Below are positions 1 through 8,045 of a DNA stretch of 64,000 nucleotides, in pieces. The stretch lies in contig NZ_LAYJ01000101.1 of assembly GCF_000981035.1 (NCBI RefSeq), positions 1 through 64,000 of the forward strand, written 5' to 3'. Source of the stretch: Christensenella hongkongensis (GTDB lineage Bacteria; Bacillota; Clostridia; Christensenellales; Christensenellaceae). A program made the position numbers and the translations under genes. Each line of letters opens with the position of its first letter. Positions within the stretch are counted from its first letter, which is position 1. A model generated the notes under the pieces. That model searched no databases, was not told the DNA's origin, and worked only from the letters and a program-made list of their open reading frames with translations.

Positions 1-2
1 TT

Positions 3-251
3 TTAAATCCTCAGATATTTGGACAAATGTTCAACCTGCCTCAAGAATTGATGTATAAGGCTAATGTAGCAGTTGGGTGGATGTCACCCTTAAACCAGGC
101 AACCTACCATATGCACAATTTCGGATATGATCTGCTTCCACGGCTATGGCAGACTTTTCTTATTTTTGGAATAGCAATCATTATATTATTCTGGACGGCT
201 CTACGAGGAATGAAGAAATATAACTTTAATTTTACAGGGAGCGGCGTATGA
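3..251 (+). CDS. 3' end of a membrane permease gene (partial)
   Basis: The reading frame is open from the window edge to the TGA at 249-251, so this is the tail of a longer gene rather than a 74-residue protein. The last residues include one strong membrane span (about 20 hydrophobic residues around LIFGIAIIILFW) followed by a short basic tail, as at the C-terminus of ABC-2 type permeases. The stop overlaps the next start in an ATGA junction, so it is co-translated with the ABC ATPase downstream. A role as its membrane partner is inferred from position; the fold cannot be judged from the fragment. Confidence 0.6.
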   Translation, partial: LNPQIFGQMFNLPQELMYKANVAVGWMSPLNQATYHMHNFGYDLLPRLWQTFLIFGIAIIILFWTALRGMKKYNFNFTGSGV

Positions 252-892
252 AAGACATATCGATCAGCGTACAGCACGTATATAAAGATTTCAATGGCGA
301 AGAAGTCTTACGGAATGTGCACCATGATTTTGAGTCGGGAAAAATCCATGGGATCGTTGGCAACAACGGTTCGGGGAAAACCGTACTGTTTAAATGTATC
401 TGCGGTTTTCTGTTCCCGTCGAAAGGGAAAATATTGGTAGATTATGAACAGGTGGGACAAGATATGGACTTCCCGGAGGATATGGGAATCATCATCGAGA
501 CGCCGGGCTTTTTGCCTACGCTTACAGGAATGAAGAACTTGCAGCTTTTGGCATCTCTCAAACGTAAGATCGGGGATCGGGAAATCCGCGAAACAATCAA
601 AAAGGTAGGGCTTGATCCCGACCTCAAAAAGCACGTTGCAAAATATTCCCTCGGAATGCGGCAGCGTCTTGGCATTGCGCAGGCGATCATGGAGGATCCT
701 TCTCTGCTCGTTTTGGACGAACCGTTCAATGGTCTTGACAAGCAGGGTGTGAAGGATATGCGCGAACTGATTAAGGGATTAAGAAATAAGGGGAAAACAA
801 TCCTGCTGGCGAGCCACAACGCAGGAGATATCGAGGAACTGTGCGATACGGTGTGTGAGATGGATGCAGGTATATTGACGGTGGTGCGGTGA
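248..892 (+). CDS. ABC transporter ATP-binding protein (BcrA/lantibiotic-immunity type)
   Basis: A 214-residue ABC ATPase. Walker A is GNNGSGKT near residue 38, the signature is a relaxed SLGMRQR, Walker B is LLVLDEP, and the switch histidine lies in LLASHN. The signature lacks the usual SGGQ, which is common in the single-domain ATPases of antibiotic or bacteriocin export and immunity systems. Its ATG overlaps the stop of the upstream permease by 4 nt, so the two probably form one transporter. Only one base separates its stop from the next ATPase start. The exported substrate cannot be told from sequence. Confidence 0.85.
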   Translation: MKDISISVQHVYKDFNGEEVLRNVHHDFESGKIHGIVGNNGSGKTVLFKCICGFLFPSKGKILVDYEQVGQDMDFPEDMGIIIETPGFLPTLTGMKNLQLLASLKRKIGDREIRETIKKVGLDPDLKKHVAKYSLGMRQRLGIAQAIMEDPSLLVLDEPFNGLDKQGVKDMRELIKGLRNKGKTILLASHNAGDIEELCDTVCEMDAGILTVVR

Positions 893-893
893 T

Positions 894-1601
894 ATGACGG
901 AACCAATTATAAGCGTAAGAAATCTTGTCAAAATATATAAAACAAAAAAGGTGCGTTTTAAAGCCTTGAACGGTATTGATCTGGATATTTATCCCGGAGA
1001 GTTTGCGGCGGTGGCTGGTACGTCCGGCAGCGGCAAATCCACCTTATTAAACCTCATCGCGGGACTGGAAAAGCCAACGGCAGGAAAGATATTTGTGAAG
1101 GAAAAGCCGGTGCATAAAATGAAGGAAGATGATTTGGTAGAATTCAGGCTCAACCATATTGGCTTCATCTTCCAAAATTTCAACCTGATGGATACGCTCA
1201 CTACTCTTGAAAACGCAGCGTTTCCGCTGATGCTGTGTGGACTGACACCGCGTGAACGGGAACAGAAAGCAAGGGAGGTGCTTTCGGAGCTGGGGCTTTC
1301 AAAGCACCTTGCGCACGACACAAACGAACTTTCAGGAGGGCAGCAGCAGCGCGTCTCCATCGCGCGGGCAATCATCTCTAAACCGGAGATTCTGTTTGCG
1401 GACGAACCAACGGGAAACCTGGACAGCGAAACAGCGGGACAGATTATGGAGGTACTGCGGGATATCGTGCGAGAAAACGGTACTACCCTGCTAATGGTCA
1501 CGCACGACATGGAAAAGGCACGATATGCGGATCGAATTGTATATCTAACGGATGGCGATATAACAAAAATTGAAGGGGGCCAGAGAAAAAGTGAAAAATA
1601 G
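894..1601 (+). CDS. ABC transporter ATP-binding protein (MacB/LolD type)
   Basis: A 235-residue ATPase with Walker A GTSGSGKST, signature LSGGQQQRVSIARAI, Walker B ILFADEPTGNLD and a switch histidine in VTHD. DEPTGNLD is typical of the MacB/LolD/YknY family that drives FtsX-fold permeases by mechanotransmission. No such permease is next to it; the natural partner is the MacB-like permease at 6738-8039, five genes downstream on the same strand. The start lies one base after the preceding stop, implying co-expression with the BcrA-type ATPase. Separation from its permease suggests insertion of the intervening genes. Confidence 0.88.
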   Translation: MTEPIISVRNLVKIYKTKKVRFKALNGIDLDIYPGEFAAVAGTSGSGKSTLLNLIAGLEKPTAGKIFVKEKPVHKMKEDDLVEFRLNHIGFIFQNFNLMDTLTTLENAAFPLMLCGLTPREREQKAREVLSELGLSKHLAHDTNELSGGQQQRVSIARAIISKPEILFADEPTGNLDSETAGQIMEVLRDIVRENGTTLLMVTHDMEKARYADRIVYLTDGDITKIEGGQRKSEK

Positions 1602-1710
1602 CAGGGCTAAAAAGCATTTTAAAATTACTTTGCCGGTTTGCGGCAAAGATAAAATAAAATAGCCAATATGACTTGTTCAATACAGGTCAAAATCCAAACT
1701 GGTTTATTTG

Positions 1711-1786
1711 AGGAGGTGATTCCATTGAAGATTTAAAAAAGTCCTTACAAAAAACGGCGCACACCGACTCTATTGCAAGACAATAG
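1711..1786 (+). other. Possible leader peptide with very strong SD and non-AUG start
   Basis: AGGAGGTGATTCC at 1711-1723 is nearly a full complement of the 16S rRNA 3' end. No ATG follows. An ATT at 1724 opens a 20-codon frame (EDLKKSLQKTAHTDSIARQ after the initiator) ending at TAG 1784-1786; a TTG at 1725 would give only a tripeptide. The frame runs into the nested inverted repeat 1739-1805, so translation could affect folding. It may instead be the decayed start of a lost gene. Evidence is limited to the SD and frame. Confidence 0.3.
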
Positions 1787-1805
1787 AGTAATCATGTAAG
1801 GACTT
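1739..1805 (+). repeat. Nested inverted repeat (possible attenuator) before secreted-protein gene
   Basis: An outer perfect 11-bp stem, AAGTCCTTACA (1739-1749) with TGTAAGGACTT (1795-1805), encloses an inner perfect 9-bp stem, ACTCTATTG (1767-1775) with CAATAGAGT (1781-1789), and a 5-nt loop. No U-run follows, so it is not a classic terminator. It lies 60 nt before the secreted-protein gene and overlaps the possible leader peptide. It could be an attenuator, an operator or a mobile-element scar. Confidence 0.5.
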
Positions 1806-1867
1806 AATGCTCAATATATCATAACTAATAAATAGAGTCAATTCATACTGAGAAAGGAGTTCAAAAA

Positions 1868-2281
1868 ATGAAACGGAAAGTTATGATTTTAGTATTGGTT
1901 GTTGCTTGTATCTTGGTAGCAGTTTTGCCGGCTGTGGCGTTTGCTGATGGTACGGTTTATACCGGAACAAGCCTTTACGAATATACCGCAAGCAGGACAT
2001 GGAATAAGATCAACGATAAAACATTGGAGAACTATACTCGTTATGCTAGCCTGTATAGTCCAACCCAAGTCCCCGTTGGTTATATTTCAACAATCTCAGT
2101 TGGTGGTGGAAACAGCATTGATACCGGAGAAAATGGTCATCGGCATATATGGACAACAGGATTAACGGGAACAGCACGACTTAACATAAAAAATGCGCCT
2201 GATTATGCGGGACACCGGATGTATACATCCGGTGAATGGTATATTTATAATGGAGCAACAAACAGGGAACTCAATTACTAA
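1868..2281 (+). CDS. Small secreted protein of unknown function
   Basis: A 137-residue protein with a clear Sec signal: MKRK, a hydrophobic core of about 18 residues, and AFA-DG as the likely cleavage site near residue 26. The mature part is about 110 residues, has no cysteine, is rich in Tyr, Thr, Asn and Gly, and looks like a soluble beta-rich domain. GAGAAAGGAG precedes the ATG. I do not recognise the family. Its place after exporter ATPases and before two hydrophobic proteins resembles a bacteriocin structural gene with immunity genes, but this is inference from layout. A strong hairpin follows the stop. Confidence 0.65.
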   Translation: MKRKVMILVLVVACILVAVLPAVAFADGTVYTGTSLYEYTASRTWNKINDKTLENYTRYASLYSPTQVPVGYISTISVGGGNSIDTGENGHRHIWTTGLTGTARLNIKNAPDYAGHRMYTSGEWYIYNGATNRELNY

Positions 2282-2289
2282 GAAGGGTG

Positions 2290-2320
2290 TTATCCGGGCA
2301 GCAAATTGCTGCCCGGATAA
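2290..2320 (+). terminator. Strong hairpin after the secreted-protein gene (partial terminator or mRNA stabiliser)
   Basis: A perfect 15-bp inverted repeat (2290-2304 with 2306-2320, arm TTATCCGGGCAGCAA) starts 8 nt after the stop of the secreted protein. There is no U-tract, so read-through into the downstream membrane genes is expected. Such hairpins are known in bacteriocin operons to raise the level of structural-gene mRNA over downstream genes; that role here is inferred. Confidence 0.65.
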
Positions 2321-2333
2321 CATAAATGTGAAT

Positions 2334-3116
2334 ATGAATTATAGAGAATTTGTAATAAAAAAACTAAAAAATATTTCTTTGTGGCGGTACATTCTACTGT
2401 TATTGCTTCTCGTTTTTCTTGCAATCAATTCGTGCGTTTTTTTACGATTAAATGGGGTGATTCCCACATTTTATGAATTGTGCTTGAGTCAATTAAATGA
2501 TATCTCTATAATATTATTTCCTATTACAATCACTTTTTTTCTACTGAGTTGTGATTTTTATAGTAACGGATCAGATTTTGATTGCAAGCTATTGGCTAAA
2601 ATTGCATCCATAAAAAGCATTACATATTATTTTCTTTATGCAATGATACTATCTGCTGTATTTTTGGTTTTTTTTCTAGGTGTAAATTTGCTGGTAAGTC
2701 TTGTTGGTGGTGACAGCAATATATTTTCAAGTAGATGGAATATAGGTTTCGCGGAAAATATGGCTCCAGTTGAAGCACTTGGTTTATCCTTAATTTATGT
2801 TGAACTCCGGTTTGTTTTCCTTCTGATGATAATCGAATTTGTTAATCTATTAATAAATATACCTTGGGGATTTTTAGTTGCATTTTCATTTAGCTTTATA
2901 GATTGGAGTTACTATTATTTATGTAATTCCAGTATTTATTTTCAGATAACTCTTATCGAGCATACTCTCGTAACATATGATCAATCATTATTATCTGTTG
3001 GATCAAGACCATTACCGCTTTGGTCGATCATGTATTGGATGATTCTGATCTTCATTGTACTTATACTTATATACTTTGTTAGAAAGGTTAGAAAAAAGCA
3101 ATGTGTGAATACTTAA
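2334..3116 (+). CDS. Multi-pass membrane protein, unknown
   Basis: About 260 residues with roughly six hydrophobic spans: near the N-terminus (ILLLLLLVFLAIN), then ISIILFPITITFFLL, YFLYAMILSAVFLVFF, VFLLMIIEFVNLLI, the following GFLVAFSFSF segment, and a final IMYWMILIFIVLILIYFV before a basic tail. I chose ATG 2334 because the longer frame from 2193 runs through the preceding gene and hairpin. The ribosome site is poor, so expression may be low relative to the secreted protein. Base composition is very AT-rich. It may be an ABC-2-like permease or an immunity protein. Confidence 0.6.
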   Translation: MNYREFVIKKLKNISLWRYILLLLLLVFLAINSCVFLRLNGVIPTFYELCLSQLNDISIILFPITITFFLLSCDFYSNGSDFDCKLLAKIASIKSITYYFLYAMILSAVFLVFFLGVNLLVSLVGGDSNIFSSRWNIGFAENMAPVEALGLSLIYVELRFVFLLMIIEFVNLLINIPWGFLVAFSFSFIDWSYYYLCNSSIYFQITLIEHTLVTYDQSLLSVGSRPLPLWSIMYWMILIFIVLILIYFVRKVRKKQCVNT

Positions 3117-3856
3117 CAAATACATTAAAATCAAAAAAGTATTGGATAATAGTAGCGGGGATTATTATTGTTTCAATACTCACTTTGATTTTTAATATGC
3201 AATTATTCAATTTACCAATTAGTAATTTTGGTTATGTTGATTTTTTCTATTTTAGTTTCATGAAATCTACTTTTGTATTTGGCAATCTTTATCCGATTAT
3301 TCCCTGCCTAGCGGCACAATGGATAATTTTTAAAAACGATTGCTGTAATAAAAAAGAAAATATTCTCAAGCGAGTATTTTCTGCGGGCATTGCCGGAGGC
3401 TTATGTTTTCCCCTTGCACAATTCATAATGCTTTTCACATTTTACTTGCTATCCCCTCGCACAAGTATTATTTTTGCTGGAATGGGCCCCCTCACAAATT
3501 TACTTCAATATTCGCCGCTCGTTTATTGCTTGGTTTTCATAACACATATTTTTATCGTAAGTATGGTTTATTCAATTTTAAGTTTCAGTTTTTCAATTCA
3601 TAGTAAAAATAAAACTGCCGCTTTAATTATCCCTTTGATTATTGGTAATTTAGGGATGTATTATCCGTTTGGTGCGTATGGAGAGGCTGTGAGATTCCTT
3701 TTCCCAATATCACAATACAATATCTCGTCAATGGAAGTTGGTTTTGACGAATTATATTTAAATCTTATCTTCGTAGCATTATTGTCAACTCTGGTATTAG
3801 TATTCAAAATCAAAAAAGGCAGGAGGAAAGAAAAATGCGAAAGAGAAGCTGTATAA
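3101..3856 (+). CDS. Multi-pass membrane protein, unknown
   Basis: A 251-residue hydrophobic protein with about six membrane spans and a C-terminal Lys/Arg/Glu tail. Its ATG lies 16 nt inside the end of the previous membrane gene, so the two are translationally coupled and probably work as a pair, as the two halves of ABC-2 permeases often do. The ATPase at 248-892 is a plausible energiser, but no sequence motif proves it. Codon use and AT-richness match the preceding gene and differ from the GC-richer genes after 6700. No family recognised. Confidence 0.65.
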   Translation: MCEYLTNTLKSKKYWIIVAGIIIVSILTLIFNMQLFNLPISNFGYVDFFYFSFMKSTFVFGNLYPIIPCLAAQWIIFKNDCCNKKENILKRVFSAGIAGGLCFPLAQFIMLFTFYLLSPRTSIIFAGMGPLTNLLQYSPLVYCLVFITHIFIVSMVYSILSFSFSIHSKNKTAALIIPLIIGNLGMYYPFGAYGEAVRFLFPISQYNISSMEVGFDELYLNLIFVALLSTLVLVFKIKKGRRKEKCEREAV

Positions 3857-5229
3857 TTCTGGTCGTTATACTGGCCATATTTTGTTTGGTGGGTTGCCAG
3901 TCAACGCCTGATAAACAATCGGTAATCAACAAATTGGAGGTGGAGACTTCTGAAGTTCCTCAAGAGACGCCTCTGGAATCTTTAGATAGTATTGAAACTG
4001 CTGAAGTAGAAAAAGCTAAATATGATGTTTGGAAAGAAGAAATTAGTACAAAAGATGGTGTTGGAAAAATTGAGGTTGATGCGGAAATTCAAATCCCGGA
4101 TGTAACCCAGTATCCGATTGTTGAGGTCCAGCCCGTCGTGTTTGATGAGACCTTCTTTGATAAAGCTATAAATTGTTTTTTTGGCGATTCGATTATTTAT
4201 TACGATAATACCGGAGAAATTACAAAGGAAGAATGTGAAAAAATAATTGTTGAGTCAAAGGCAATGCAAAGCCAATATAAAAAAGAAAATAAGATGGATG
4301 CGTATGCAAATATGCAGCAAATAATAGAAGAATTTGAAGCTTTATATAACTCAGTTCCATTAGCAGATGAAGTACCGCGCGAAGAGGTAGACCGTACGCA
4401 AATCGACTTGAATTCCATTAACGTCATGTGTGATATTGGGGGTGAAATTCCCGCTCGTATTAGTGTGAAAAATGATATATCCAATAAATCTTGCGTGTTC
4501 CGCTTCGATCAATCGGATAAAGCCGGATATGGAAATATTCAATACCAGGAAGAAACGCCAAGAGGTGTGACTATCACACAGAATCAAGCTATTGAGGAGG
4601 CTGATAATATATTGGATACCTTAGGCATTTCTGATATGGAAATAACAGATATCTGTGTTGCAAATAAATACAATGAAGCAAAGATGATGATGCCGGATTA
4701 TATGGATAGTGACGAATTTCTTAATGAATCCCCGCAAGCGTATGTACTTTACTATACCCGAACATATAAAGGTATTCCAAGCACATATACGCAATCGTTT
4801 TATGGAACGACCGTCAGTGAAGATGGTGTATATAAACCTTTATGGTCTCCTGAAAAAATTGTGTTCATTGTGAATGATAGCGGTATTCAGGTGATGGAAT
4901 ATATAAATCCAGTACAGATTGGACAAGAAACAAACAGTAATATCGAAATAATGGATATTGAAAGTGTTAAGGACGCTTTTAAAAATAATATTAAGAATGT
5001 TATTCCTCCAAATTCTGACGTTACAGTTTCTATTAATAGTATTAAACTCGGAATGATGTATTCTGCCATAGCAAACGACGATAGCCAATATATTATGAAG
5101 CCTGTTTGGGATTTTATGGGGCAAGTAGTACACAATTCTACAGGTGATAATGTATCAGGTCCAGCGGCGAGTCAATTAACTTTGGATGCCACAAATGGGA
5201 GCATTGTGGATCGCGGTCTCGCTTATTGA
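3835..5229 (+). CDS. Lipoprotein, possibly DUF6034-like
   Basis: A 464-residue protein starting MRKRSCIILVVILAIF and then the lipobox LVGC (Cys21), so it should be lipid-anchored outside the membrane. An acidic linker (to about residue 60) precedes a large alpha/beta extracellular part with no catalytic motif I can name. Layout and length resemble clostridial lipoproteins annotated DUF6034, recalled rather than searched. GGCAGGAGG before ATG 3835 fixes the start, which overlaps the previous gene by 22 nt. It is likely co-expressed with the two membrane proteins. Confidence 0.65.
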   Translation: MRKRSCIILVVILAIFCLVGCQSTPDKQSVINKLEVETSEVPQETPLESLDSIETAEVEKAKYDVWKEEISTKDGVGKIEVDAEIQIPDVTQYPIVEVQPVVFDETFFDKAINCFFGDSIIYYDNTGEITKEECEKIIVESKAMQSQYKKENKMDAYANMQQIIEEFEALYNSVPLADEVPREEVDRTQIDLNSINVMCDIGGEIPARISVKNDISNKSCVFRFDQSDKAGYGNIQYQEETPRGVTITQNQAIEEADNILDTLGISDMEITDICVANKYNEAKMMMPDYMDSDEFLNESPQAYVLYYTRTYKGIPSTYTQSFYGTTVSEDGVYKPLWSPEKIVFIVNDSGIQVMEYINPVQIGQETNSNIEIMDIESVKDAFKNNIKNVIPPNSDVTVSINSIKLGMMYSAIANDDSQYIMKPVWDFMGQVVHNSTGDNVSGPAASQLTLDATNGSIVDRGLAY

Positions 5230-5290
5230 TAGTAAATTTTGATATAAACGCAGAACAATAAAAGTCGAACATTTTTTGTGGAGGTATGCA

Positions 5291-6751
5291 ATGAAAAAAG
5301 GAATCTGTATCATACTTACAGTTATTATATTATGTATTGGAGGAACGGCACTTGCAGGAAGCGATACTTCGGTTCCATCATCTTCGGCTCCTCCAAAAAC
5401 GGGAGATGCAGGAGATGTATTGGAAATTGATAATTCGAATTTATACTCTGGCATGGATAAACCATACAATAGTGGATATATGCCAACAGTATCAAATGAA
5501 ACAGCCTCTATCATCCTACCGCTTGTCTCTGAACAGGCTCTAAAGGACAATAAACTAAACATGACAGTGGATTTAGGCGATCCGTCTACTTCACCATTTG
5601 TATTTCAGAACTATGATAAAACGATTCTACTGCAAGAATATAGTGTAAATAATAATATTGCGAAAATAAAAGCTTATCTTGTAGATCTCACCTTACCTCT
5701 TGCGGGGAACCGGATAAACGGGCGCTATCCGGTCACTATAAATTTACAGGGGCAAACAACTGGCGGCGTCCAATTCACCCAGTCATTTATTCTGTATGTA
5801 ACGATAACGGATGGTATTGATCCCAATGCCACGCCCGAACCAGAACCAACACCCGAACCTGTTAAAGAGGAAGTACCCGCCCCACAACCCAAAGCAATAG
5901 TCTCGAGTTATTCTGTAAATCCCTCCCCTGTTCTCGCGGGGCAGGAATTTGCCCTTTCCGTCACATTACAAAATACCAACGATAGTCAGTCAATGCGTAA
6001 TGTTAAAGTGACAATTAACGGTGAAACAGCAGACGTGATTCCTATGGGCGAAACCAATTCCTTTTATTACAAGAAGATTGGAACAAAGGATACTGTAACC
6101 ATTGATACTAAAATGATGGTGCAACAGACAGCGGAGCCAAAGCCGCAAAAAATTACAATTCATGTTGAATATGAAGGAGATAAAGCAACCGCTTTTACGT
6201 CGGATGAATCTATTGCAATTCAAGTCAAACAACCCATGCGTATCGAGTACGATGAGCCGGAAATACCCAAAGAAGTAAATGCGGGTGATACGATGTCCAT
6301 TTCCATGAATGTGATGAACATGGGGAAAGGAACTGTATACAACGTGCGCGCGGAACTGGAAGCCCCCGGCCTTGTGCCGGAGGGCAGCGCGTTTCTTGGT
6401 AATTTAGAGAGCGGGGCATCGAAGAAAAGCGATTTGTATGTTTTTGTCGGAACGCTCGACACGGGAGAAAGCAATGAGTCAGACGCGAAATATGGCCCGA
6501 CAAGCGGGAAAATAACCCTTTCTTATGAAGATGAGTTTGGCGAGGTATCTTCGCAGGAATTTGAGTTCAGTACCAATATTAATCCGCCGATAATCAACGC
6601 GCCACAGGAGGAAGAGGAAGAAAAGCCGGAGACGCAAAGCCAGTGGTGGATTTCGGTGATTATTCTTGGTGCGGTCATCGGTGCAATCTTCGGTATCCGG
6701 TATGCCTTGAAACGCAAAAAGCAGAAAGCGAAAGAACATGAGAACGTCTGA
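5291..6751 (+). CDS. Membrane-anchored extracellular protein with CARDB/S-layer-like domains
   Basis: About 486 residues. A signal peptide (to about residue 24) is followed by an extracellular region, a Pro/Glu linker near residue 185 (TPEPEPTPEP), and two beta-sandwich-like segments resembling CARDB or COG1361 domains (for example NTNDSQSMRNVKVTING and NMGKGTVYNVRAELE). A C-terminal membrane span (WWISVIILGAVIGAIFG) and a basic tail anchor it. ATG 5291 has GGAGG at 5280-5284. The last 14 nt overlap the MacB-like permease. In YknXYZ/MacAB operons this position is held by the membrane-fusion adaptor, so it may be that system's extracellular partner. Confidence 0.7.
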   Translation: MKKGICIILTVIILCIGGTALAGSDTSVPSSSAPPKTGDAGDVLEIDNSNLYSGMDKPYNSGYMPTVSNETASIILPLVSEQALKDNKLNMTVDLGDPSTSPFVFQNYDKTILLQEYSVNNNIAKIKAYLVDLTLPLAGNRINGRYPVTINLQGQTTGGVQFTQSFILYVTITDGIDPNATPEPEPTPEPVKEEVPAPQPKAIVSSYSVNPSPVLAGQEFALSVTLQNTNDSQSMRNVKVTINGETADVIPMGETNSFYYKKIGTKDTVTIDTKMMVQQTAEPKPQKITIHVEYEGDKATAFTSDESIAIQVKQPMRIEYDEPEIPKEVNAGDTMSISMNVMNMGKGTVYNVRAELEAPGLVPEGSAFLGNLESGASKKSDLYVFVGTLDTGESNESDAKYGPTSGKITLSYEDEFGEVSSQEFEFSTNINPPIINAPQEEEEEKPETQSQWWISVIILGAVIGAIFGIRYALKRKKQKAKEHENV

Positions 6752-8039
6752 TTTATTCAAATTGTCCCTGCTTAATTTAAGCAGGCGTAAATCGCGAACA
6801 TTCCTTACTGTGCTCGGCGTGATTGTGGGGACAGCGTGCATTGTTTTGATGCTGTCTATCGGATATTCCAACTATAAGCAGTTTTCAGATATGCTGACAG
6901 ACAATGCAAGCCTGACACAGATACAAATTAACGATTATTCCTCGTCTACTTCCGGGCGAGGCGGGATTACGGACAGCACCGTGCAGTCTATTGCGGCAAT
7001 GGAGCATGTGGAGGCGATTTCCCCCGCCGTTCAGCTTCCCGTTACGATACGCAGCGGGAGCTATGAGGCGAACACCACGGTCACGGGTATTGAGCCCGCC
7101 GTCCTGAGCCTTGAATTTGCAGAGGGTGGGATGTTCCCCGCAGGCGGCACGATGCCCGTTCTTGTAATCGGCGGGGATGCGGTGCAGCAATTTGTAGACC
7201 CCCAAAACCCGCCCAATTACGCGGATTGGGAGGAATACAGCAAATATATGCCGGAGATCGATTGGCTGAATACGGAGATGGAAATACAGTTCGGCTACAA
7301 TATGGAGGATGCCGGCAATGCAGAGCTTCCGGCGGGCAGTATGTACCGGGCGACGGTATCCGGGCTGACGGAAAAGACACAATCACAGGACAGTAGCAGT
7401 ATTTACATAGATTTGTCTATTGCAAAACGGATGCTGCTGGATAACCGGGAGCTTGCGGATCATATGGGCGTTCCTATCAATTCCTATCAGCAGGTCATTG
7501 TCCGCGTGGACGATATGGACAACGTACAGTCTGTGATGGACGAGGTAAAAAAACTCGGATACGAGACGTACAGCGAGACGGAATACATCACACAGATGCA
7601 GGAGGAACAAAGCAGGCAGCAAGGACAGTTGTTTGCCATTGGCTTCATTTCCCTGTTCGTATCGGCCATCGGAATTGCAAACACAATGTACGCCTCCATC
7701 CTCGAGCGGCGGCGGGATATTGGGATCATGAAGGTAGTGGGCATGAAGCTGCGGAGCATACGGCGGCTTTTTTTGGCTGAATCGGCTATCATCGGACTTT
7801 TGGGCGGTCTGATTGGTTTGGCAGTCAGCTATATCGTGGTGCTTGCAATCAATACGGGAACGGAGCAGACGAGCTTTCTCGGCATGTATTTCTCCGAGGG
7901 CATGAAGATAGAGATACCCGTCTGGGTGGCGCTTGGCGCAATCAGCATTGCGGTACTGGTGGGGATCATATCAGGCGTCTACCCCGCGCGTAAAGCCACG
8001 AAGATGAGCCCGCTCGAGGCGATGAGAAGCGGAAATTAG
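6738..8039 (+). CDS. ABC transporter permease, MacB/FtsX family
   Basis: A 433-residue permease with the MacB layout: an N-terminal span after the SRRKSRTFLTVLG motif, a large extracellular MacB_PCD domain (about residues 45-285), then three C-terminal spans of the FtsX domain ending in the typical ARKATKMSPLEAMR. It is probably energised by the MacB-type ATPase at 894-1601. It overlaps the CARDB-like protein by 14 nt and is 6 nt from the signal peptidase gene. It is clearly GC-richer than the genes at 2.3-5.2 kb, which supports a mosaic origin for the cluster. Confidence 0.88.
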   Translation: MRTSDLFKLSLLNLSRRKSRTFLTVLGVIVGTACIVLMLSIGYSNYKQFSDMLTDNASLTQIQINDYSSSTSGRGGITDSTVQSIAAMEHVEAISPAVQLPVTIRSGSYEANTTVTGIEPAVLSLEFAEGGMFPAGGTMPVLVIGGDAVQQFVDPQNPPNYADWEEYSKYMPEIDWLNTEMEIQFGYNMEDAGNAELPAGSMYRATVSGLTEKTQSQDSSSIYIDLSIAKRMLLDNRELADHMGVPINSYQQVIVRVDDMDNVQSVMDEVKKLGYETYSETEYITQMQEEQSRQQGQLFAIGFISLFVSAIGIANTMYASILERRRDIGIMKVVGMKLRSIRRLFLAESAIIGLLGGLIGLAVSYIVVLAINTGTEQTSFLGMYFSEGMKIEIPVWVALGAISIAVLVGIISGVYPARKATKMSPLEAMRSGN

Positions 8040-8045
8040 GCGTGA

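Noticed and set aside
2193-2333. N-terminal extension of the first membrane protein
   Set aside because: It runs through the end of the secreted-protein gene and the hairpin; ATG 2334 is the sensible start.
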